DNA from: Marsupella aquatica
Lineage: Eukaryota; Marchantiophyta
Length of the DNA: 64,000 nucleotides
Direction of reading: 5' to 3'
NCBI GenBank assembly: GCA_973895155.1
Contig: OZ316896.1
Span: 17,236,001-17,300,000 of the forward strand
In this document: positions 57,301-64,000 of the stretch, piece by piece
How the letters are laid out: every line of letters begins with the position of its first letter
How positions within the stretch are numbered: the stretch's first letter is position 1
The notes under the pieces: generated by a model
Databases searched by the model: none
What the model was told of the DNA's origin: nothing
The model's input: only the letters and a program-made list of their open reading frames with translations
Position numbers and translations under genes: made by a program

Positions 57301-58700
57301 TTGCAATTGGCCGTTTGCCACCTTAGCCTATCCATGACTATGCTATGAGGAAAAGACGTTTCTTCTCTTACAAAAGTCAGCCATGAAATTTGTACTTCGA
57401 GGACTGTACCTGAAAATAATATCCCCGAATATTCAGCAGAGTAACAAAGGAAGGAATGGAAATGCCTGTGGATATACCCAACATGATAAGCATATAGTTA
57501 TTGGAAAAGAGTCCAAAGAAGTAATATTCTCAAAGCGCTGAGGTGTATAATTATGGCCGTGAGAGAAAGATGAATCAGAGGAGATCCTTAATATCTCAGT
57601 TGCAATCCTACTACCCCCTAGCCTCCATTCCAACAAAAGGGTCCCATTTCACTGAAAATACTATTCCAAAATAGTAGCACCACTGCCCCCCCCCCCCAAC
57701 AACCTAAGTGTAGAAAATCACCAAAGACAAAACTGTCTAAAGAATTAATTAGTATAAACAATCAGAAAACTCTAGGAATTCAGTACAAATACCTAAAACA
57801 AATTCTAGAAAAATGAAGAAGAATAGCCAATAAATAATCTTGTTATACCATTAGATCAAAAGTGGCCAAAAAACTGTTAGAAATATGTAGAAAGTGACTA
57901 GAAACATGTTGAATGTGACAGGAAAAATGAAGGCATGAGTTGCTTAATCCATGTCTGGTACTCCCAGACCGAGTAGGTAGTGTGAGTTGCTACCATTTAT
58001 CAATTTGTTTTACTTGCCCTGATTTCGGGATTTGTAAGTTTTGGTGCTTCATGGCAAAGAATGCACAGTCCAGATTTTGGTTGCAACATTATGAACAAAT
58101 TCCTCAATTTTCACTGTTTATTAAAAAATCTTCTAGGTCTAAAAGTGTATCAAGGCCTAGTTACATGGACATTGCGGACAATAACAGCTCCTCAAAACTT
58201 GACCTATATCCTTCATTTTTGGGGGTGGTATGACCCACAATGCCCTGCTAGGAGTGCATTACCTCATACAAAATGATCTTACTACAGGAGTTGGTTTAAT
58301 TCCTAATGTGTTCTGTTTCTGGAGGCAAGACATTTTTGCGAGCAGGTTTAATGCATTGTGCACCATGTAATGTAATATGAGGTATTTGCTTGATCGACCC
58401 CCAAAATGAATCTTGTTATTTGATCGACCTCCTGAGGTCTATGAACGGCCCAGATCTGAGATCGAAAGATCCATCAATGGTCCAGATTGGGGAAAGTATC
58501 GAGGGGGTTGATTAAGCAAACTTTTTTCCAGAAGCAGGTCTACTAAGTATGTCCCTCAATGTAATAGTGTAAGTAAAGGAATTGATGGTCAAATGGACGG
58601 CACTGTAAATCTATGTCAGATAGACCAAGCAGCTATTGAACCCAAAAGCCATTGAAACCCAAAAGCCATTGAAACCAAGGAAATAGACTATTTAAATTCA
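54389..58700. other. AT-rich repeat interval without recognisable genes
   Basis: No coding sequence supported. Poly-C tracts occur at about 56141-56149 and 57686-57698. Dispersed repeat B copy 2 is listed separately. Confidence 0.45.
56099..56219 (+). repeat. Dispersed repeat B, copy 2
   Basis: Diverged copy of 51547-51650 in the same orientation, with a poly-C expansion in the middle. Confidence 0.65.
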
Positions 58701-59872
58701 AATCAATGTTAGAAAACAGTCTTAGCAATATCTTAGTGGTCCATCCAAGTTGTTTGTCAGACTTAGTGGTCCATTCAAACTTCTTTTTCATTAACTATAT
58801 AGAATATGGAAACGACAAAAATATAAAAGTCCTCTGTCTTGAATGCACATCCCAGCCCGAACGTTCTCAAACCGTCTCGTTCGTGCATATTCAAGCTTGC
58901 AGCCCACGTTTTTTTCAACGGCGCACTATCACAATAACAATAATAACAACAAAAACAAAAACAAAACAATTACGACGTCATACAAAATCCGCTTAGGCCC
59001 GCGATTCACCACCCCTGCCGCCTGGCTGGCCCGCGATCAGGTCTCGTCCAGTCACCACCATATCGCTGTTTGCAACCTGAGAACACCGCTTTATCGGCGT
59101 TTAACGCATTTCCGTGACTAGCCCCGCGATGGTTTGCGCGGGCGAGAGGAGCGCTGTAGCGGATGAGAGGAAGGTGCAAGCGGATGAGATGTGGCCACGA
59201 GCGACACTGGGCGAGACCTCACTTCGTGGCTATGGCGTCTCGACGCAATTCGTCGATTTGTTTCGTTCACATGATCAGCAGCAGCAGCAGCAAGCAGGTG
59301 GAGAAGAAGCGGAGCATTGCTGCGGTGACATTGAGTGATTGAGTCATTACGCGTCGTCGTCGTTGCTCTGACAACCACATTGGCGGTTCGCTCTCTCTCG
59401 CGGGAGGTCAGCGAGGCGGTGGATGAATCGAATTGTGGTGGCGGTGATGTGGCTTTTGGGTGGACTAGAGCTCGCTTTCGGCGTGAGAATTTGAGAAGTG
59501 GGAGAGGAAGGGGACTTAATTGTGAATCCAATCGCCCTGGGTGCCGGGCATTTATTGCGGAGGAGGGGGGGAGAGACGAGGTTTGATCGTTTTTGCTCAG
59601 ACGAGCACATTGGCTCTTGCTCGCGGAGGTGGGTGGAGGGAAGGGAGGGGATTCTTGCTCTTGGAGGGCTGGAGATTTGCTGCTGAGAGAGAGGGGGGGC
59701 TCAAATCGAACGCACGTGGGTGCCGAGAAGGGATTGATTGCAGAGGAGATATAGCGGGAAAGCCGCGGAGAAGCCTGTGGAGAAGAGGATTTTGTATCCG
59801 AGACTCGACTGGGGACCTGAGGTTGAATTTGTGGGTGGTTAGGAGCTTTGGCGTAGTTGGATTGGAGGTAGA

Positions 59873-59878
<6 letters not shown>

Positions 59879-59920
<42 letters not shown>
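59879..59920. repeat. GA microsatellite upstream of the DUF2358 gene
   Basis: An uninterrupted AG dinucleotide run of about 20 units, ending some 55 bases before the chosen start codon, so probably in the 5' untranslated region or core promoter. It is a candidate binding site for BPC/GAGA-type factors. Confidence 0.85.
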
Positions 59921-59921
<1 letters not shown>

Positions 59922-59975
59922 CTTCTGGTGGATTGGATGGCTTGAGAATTGGGGTTTTACGGTGTGTTTTCATCG

Positions 59976-61651
59976 ATGGCCTTGACTGTGTCTTTCGGCT
60001 CGGATTCTGCCCTGCACTCCAACCTTGCGTCGTTCTCATCTCCAGCAAGTGGTGGTGATTCCGCTGGCTGTAGTGATGTTAGTTGCTCCGTGACTTTGCC
60101 GCAGCGGCGATTAGGGCGGAAGGGCAAGGAGAAATGTTCGGCGATTAGGGCCAGAAAGGTCGACGGTCTGTCGGACTTATCGTACCCGTCGTCGTCCAGG
60201 CATCTCATCAACTCGCCTAAACCGTCATGCGCCTCCAGGTACTTCACCATTCTCACCTTTTCTCCCCTCTCGTCGGTGTGATTGGTCGTTTTTCGCCTTG
60301 CGATGTGGATTCTGTGAGGATGAGAGGAAGCTGCGGCGTCTGAATTGAGCGGGATGTCTTACTGCTTCGTTTATGTTTTGCTTTGCAGGAGAGTTCACTG
60401 CTCAGCGGAATCGAAGACGTTGATGACAGTGGAAGTTAGCGATGACGGTCTAGAGAAGTCTGTGTTCCGCCCACCTACAGGTTGGCCTTTCTCTGCGGTT
60501 GGGACACCGGATTTTCATCTTTTAGGAAAGAGGAACAAAGGTACGGTCACGCTGCCCGATCCTGCGGTGATTCTGGAACAGGAGCAGGAGCAAGCAGGGG
60601 TTTCCAATGCGTTTGATGGCAGCGAAGAGAGTCCGAGTGGGAACCTTTACCGCCACTGGATTGCCACGGAGTTTAGTGCCGCAGTGCATTCTGGATCGCC
60701 TCCTCCAAAGCAGAAGCAGGAAAATTCTGAGCGGGACAACTACTACGTGAACACCGGATACGCCATCCGCACTCTAAGGGAGGAGTTGCCCAACATGTTC
60801 TACAAGAAGCTGAACTTCGACATTTACAGGTATTGCCAACCTTGCCAGGTGGATGTATAGCACTAGGATTTCGTAACCACGTCTTGCAGTCGGCAGAGAA
60901 ACGATTCTCGTTCCAACTCACGAAGAGAATTGGCTTTGGAACGTCGAGAAATTTAATATGGATACTTGTTCAATTGTCCTACTAGCTGACCAGGAGATGA
61001 TCTGATGATAACCATTACGTTCGGTAATTAGGACTGACATTGACCAATACATGGATGGATGGAATTGTGTTTGTGACTGGTGAATAATTGATTTCTAATT
61101 CGAGCGGGTTTTCGTGTTTGGTGATGTGCAGAGATGACATTACATTTCGGGATCCGATGAACGTTTTTTCTGGGATCGACAATTACAAGCTGATATTCTG
61201 GGCTCTCCGGTTCCATGGACGTATTTTCTTCAAAGCTCTTTGGGTCGACATAGGGCGCGTTTGGCAACCTCATGACAAAGTGATCATGGTTCGGTGGACT
61301 GTCCGTGGGGTTCCTCGAGTTCCGTGGGAAGCACAAGGCCAATTTGAGGGTACGTCAGAGTACAAGCTAGACAAAGATGGGAAGATATATGAGCACAAAG
61401 TGGACAATGTGATTTTCAACTCGCCTCCGACTCAAAAGTATAAAGCAATTAGTTTAGCAGATCTTGTAAGAGTAGAAGGGGCTCGTACCACTCCAACTCC
61501 TTCCTTCTATGCCCAAGCTTCAAAAGTCTTTGCCATATTGTTCCCCTACATGCAGCAGTTTACGTGGGTTCGTTTTTATTGGGCGCTGACAAGCACCCTG
61601 GCTTTGAACAATGCAGGAGAAGCTTGTAGTGAGCTTGGCCTCAATGCTTAA
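59976..61651 (+). CDS. Plastid-targeted DUF2358 protein (3 exons)
   Basis: Exons are 59976-60238, 60389-60829 and 61132-61651, with GT...AG introns, giving 407 residues. The N-terminus (MALTVSFGSDS...) is rich in Ser and Ala, as in a chloroplast transit peptide. Residues from about 215 onward hold the conserved core: YAIRTLREELPNMFYKKLNF, DDITFRDPMNVFSGIDNYKL, IFWALRFHGRIFFKALWVDI, RWTVRGVPRVPWEA and KLDKDGKIYEHKVDN. This is the DUF2358 family (SnoaL/NTF2-like fold), present in plants and cyanobacteria-derived lineages, with no defined biochemical role. The middle region contains an acidic QEQEQ stretch and is probably disordered. Start: ATG 59976 is chosen over the in-frame upstream ATG at 59949 because it gives the cleaner transit peptide. 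All splice phases fit. Confidence 0.88.
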
Positions 61652-64000
61652 GGTTCTCCACTGTTGTAATACCTTAGCTTTAGACGGCGACAGGTTCTGG
61701 CTTCTTTTTGTGTATCATATGATTAGAGGATGTCTTGCAACTGCGATTTCTGAAGAACGGCTGTCAACTATGTGCCTCTTCGCTTGTACATACTGAGAAG
61801 CTCCGAAGGCTTGGTTCTCATATCATTCCGGGAACAAGAATATGCCCAGGGAGATTGTGGAGGCCTTGAGCAAGAATCCTAAAGACTTGTTTTCATTTCA
61901 TGTGGTGGAAGGAGTGGTGGGAATTTAGTATCTAAGATACGGTCAATCTATGACGTCCCGGTCAGGAATTAGTTGAGTTTAGCTTTCGAAGATTAGCTTT
62001 GCGGTTACTCTGTATAAGAGTTGGATGAAATGTTCCATTCGCATGTAATTTTAGAAGGACCGGTCGAATGGGGTCACCAACAACCCCACTTAGTTGGCTT
62101 GTAAGCATCCTTATTATACAATATTGATCATTAGTTGTTTCCTTCATCGGATTGGTTAAGGTCTGTTATGATTGACCTGATTGCGCTCGGCTATCTAAAC
62201 GATGTCATGTAAAGAAATCTGATTTAAAGGGTGTTGTCGCAATCCTGCGTCTTCTGGGTTACATTCTGCTGTTTCAATATAGTCGCGATTCTTTTGAAAC
62301 GCTGAGCCAATGTCCGAGCTGCCTTCATGATCGCCTCGCTTGTATTATGTGGGATCTGAGCTGAAAGTGCTGTCCAATCTCAACCTCTGGCTTCAATTGA
62401 CTGCAGTGCACTGGATTATTTCGGTTGATGGCCGTGGAATTGCGTCGGTTGCTAGCGGACTTGTAGCTGGTTTCTCACTTGGATTTTCTTTTGACCTTCC
62501 ATTCTCTTTACCTAAGCTTATCATGTCTGAACTGACATGCCTATGCGATCTGATTTGTAGTTCTGCAAATTCGTTGTACGCGTTCAGCTTTTTTGTCTCT
62601 CATCATTACTACTCCTGGTACACAGCAGAACCTTCATCCTGTGATATTCAGGTACAATCGAGGTCTTAATTTTCATAATTTGTCAGCAAGAGTCCATGTT
62701 AAGTGATTGGTCCTGCTTCGCTCGGTCAACCTCTTAATGTGCCAGACCAGTCTCAATAATCATGACCAGTGTGGCTGCTGTGCTCGTTTGTGGATCTTTG
62801 CCTCTTGTGCCCAAATATTGGCTTCAACCCAATGGTCTTCGTCGTCTTCTTCTTGCCAGTTTTAGTCCACGAAGCTGATCTGTTTGGTTCACCGAAGGCC
62901 CTTGGCTTCTTTGTCAAGGAATGGTTGCCCACCCTTTACAATATAGCGACAGCTTTGGGCTGTAATCCTGCCAATGATATGGCTATCTTGTATTTTAATA
63001 TCGCTGGCGTCTTTTCATAGTCTAGAATTCTTCAGTCGAGGGGGTCCAGTGCTGAATGCTATAAGAGTTCAATTTCGCTTTTCCCATATCGACACCGACG
63101 TGTATAAAAGGGCAATATCTATAGGCCCAAGTTCCATCAGTAGTTCTACGGATGGTCGGTGAAGTGGTTAACAACGAGTCTTGGGCAGTTTAATGCAAAT
63201 CGTCCGGTACCGTATGTCAAATGCTTCGGACAACGCTAAATTCCATTTGATTCAGGCAAACTTACTAGCCTGGTGTAAGTTCCCAAATGTGTTCAGCGAA
63301 AGGTTTCCTCTCGCAGCACTTGATTTCTCAGTGCATCGTAGGTCCTACTTTGTCTTATCTCCATTGAATTTAGATGAGAACAGACGCAGGTGAGAGAGAG
63401 CTGTTCTAGTGCATATGGAATATTCGGAAGCGTGCCTTGTATCCTTTGATCAACCTATCTGTTTACCTTGCTATTCATTTTCTTGATACTTTTAGTTGTT
63501 TCAGAGGTCGGATAGAAGGCGCAGGAAAAGAAATGACCTTCAGAGCCTCCCCCTGAAAGATGGTGGACAACATTGAACCTTATCGTAGCTGTTCACTTCT
63601 TCCTTCCATACTGCAATGGAGGCTAGCCACCAGCCTATTTGAGTAGTCCAAAGTTTTGATTGAAGTGTTAGCTGTACGTCTGTTGAATGTTATATATTTC
63701 ATGATGCCTACGAGAATCACGAGTAATGCAGTCGTTGAAGTGATTTTCTTCACAGTCTCAATCATGGGGTCCTGGGATCACAAATAGCGAAACATCTTAC
63801 TTTAGTATATCGCATTTTGTGAAATGCTATTATTTGCTTGAGCTGTATTTCACCAGACATGGATGCCAAATTTTCAATTGTTTAGGCGGAGTCCATTGTG
63901 TGGTCGTCTGAAGCAGTGCTTCCCAACCGCAGATGAAATACACAAGAGTCTCGTTTGCTCCACATGAGGTGAAAAGACTTGGAAGTAAACATTTGAGCAT
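61652..64000. other. 3' flank of the DUF2358 gene, no further gene seen
   Basis: ORFs up to about 110 codons (e.g. 62340-62669) show no recognisable motif and no codon bias, and are not called. 3' untranslated sequence of the DUF2358 gene is expected in the first few hundred bases. Confidence 0.45.

Noticed and set aside
59118-59531. Minus-strand ORF of 137 codons near the DUF2358 gene
   Set aside because: Low-complexity Ser/Arg/Pro reading of the promoter region; no motif.
62340-62669. ORF of 109 codons downstream of the DUF2358 gene
   Set aside because: No motif or neighbouring exon; likely chance.

Overview
The window is nuclear DNA of a land plant. Four genes have plant-type exon-intron structures: a stellacyanin-like phytocyanin, beta-tubulin, mitochondrial proline dehydrogenase and a plastid DUF2358 protein. 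They sit in a repeat-rich, mostly AT-rich background full of decayed plant transposons. The make-up of the transposons (Ty1/copia, plus a transposase family and a ParB-methyltransferase-like gene that I associate from memory with seed-free plants) suggests a bryophyte, lycophyte or fern rather than a flowering plant. This is an inference and the species cannot be named from the sequence.

Layout. 1-10252 is a dead Ty1/copia retrotransposon on the minus strand, running off the left edge. It has a 5' LTR (8818-10252), an initiator-tRNA-Met-type primer-binding site, an unusually long leader, gag, and pol broken by stops and frameshifts. Its integrase core is split by a nested 4.48-kb insertion (827-5309) with an exact 5-bp target duplication; the insert carries a decayed 617-codon coiled-coil ORF of unknown family. 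10.3-20.2 kb is an island of decayed mobile genes: a plus-strand transposase preceded by DUF8039-like repeats (12231-14270), a minus-strand transposase lying tail to tail with it (14779-16811), and a plus-strand pseudogene (18196-20160) whose fragments look like a ParB-like domain followed by a DPPY-type methyltransferase domain. A diverged inverted repeat that seems to carry coding sequence follows (20313-21610). 21.6-27.5 kb is AT-rich and gene-poor.

From 27.7 kb the base composition rises and host genes appear: stellacyanin (30783-31693, +), beta-tubulin (33269-36167, -), a minisatellite of about 20 units with a nested MITE (37236-38523), and proline dehydrogenase (40988-43289, -). 44-59 kb is again repeat-rich: a tRNA-derived SINE candidate, a 261-bp MITE, tandem and dispersed duplications, and a broken gene of unknown family (53646-54388, -). 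The DUF2358 gene (59976-61651, +) is followed by sequence without recognisable genes.

The host genes do not form a pathway: a cell-surface copper protein, a cytoskeletal subunit, a mitochondrial proline catabolic enzyme and a plastid protein, each apparently transcribed alone. The mobile island at 10-20 kb is the most unusual part, because a prokaryote/phage-style ParB plus DNA-methyltransferase arrangement with apparent introns lies beside transposase fragments.
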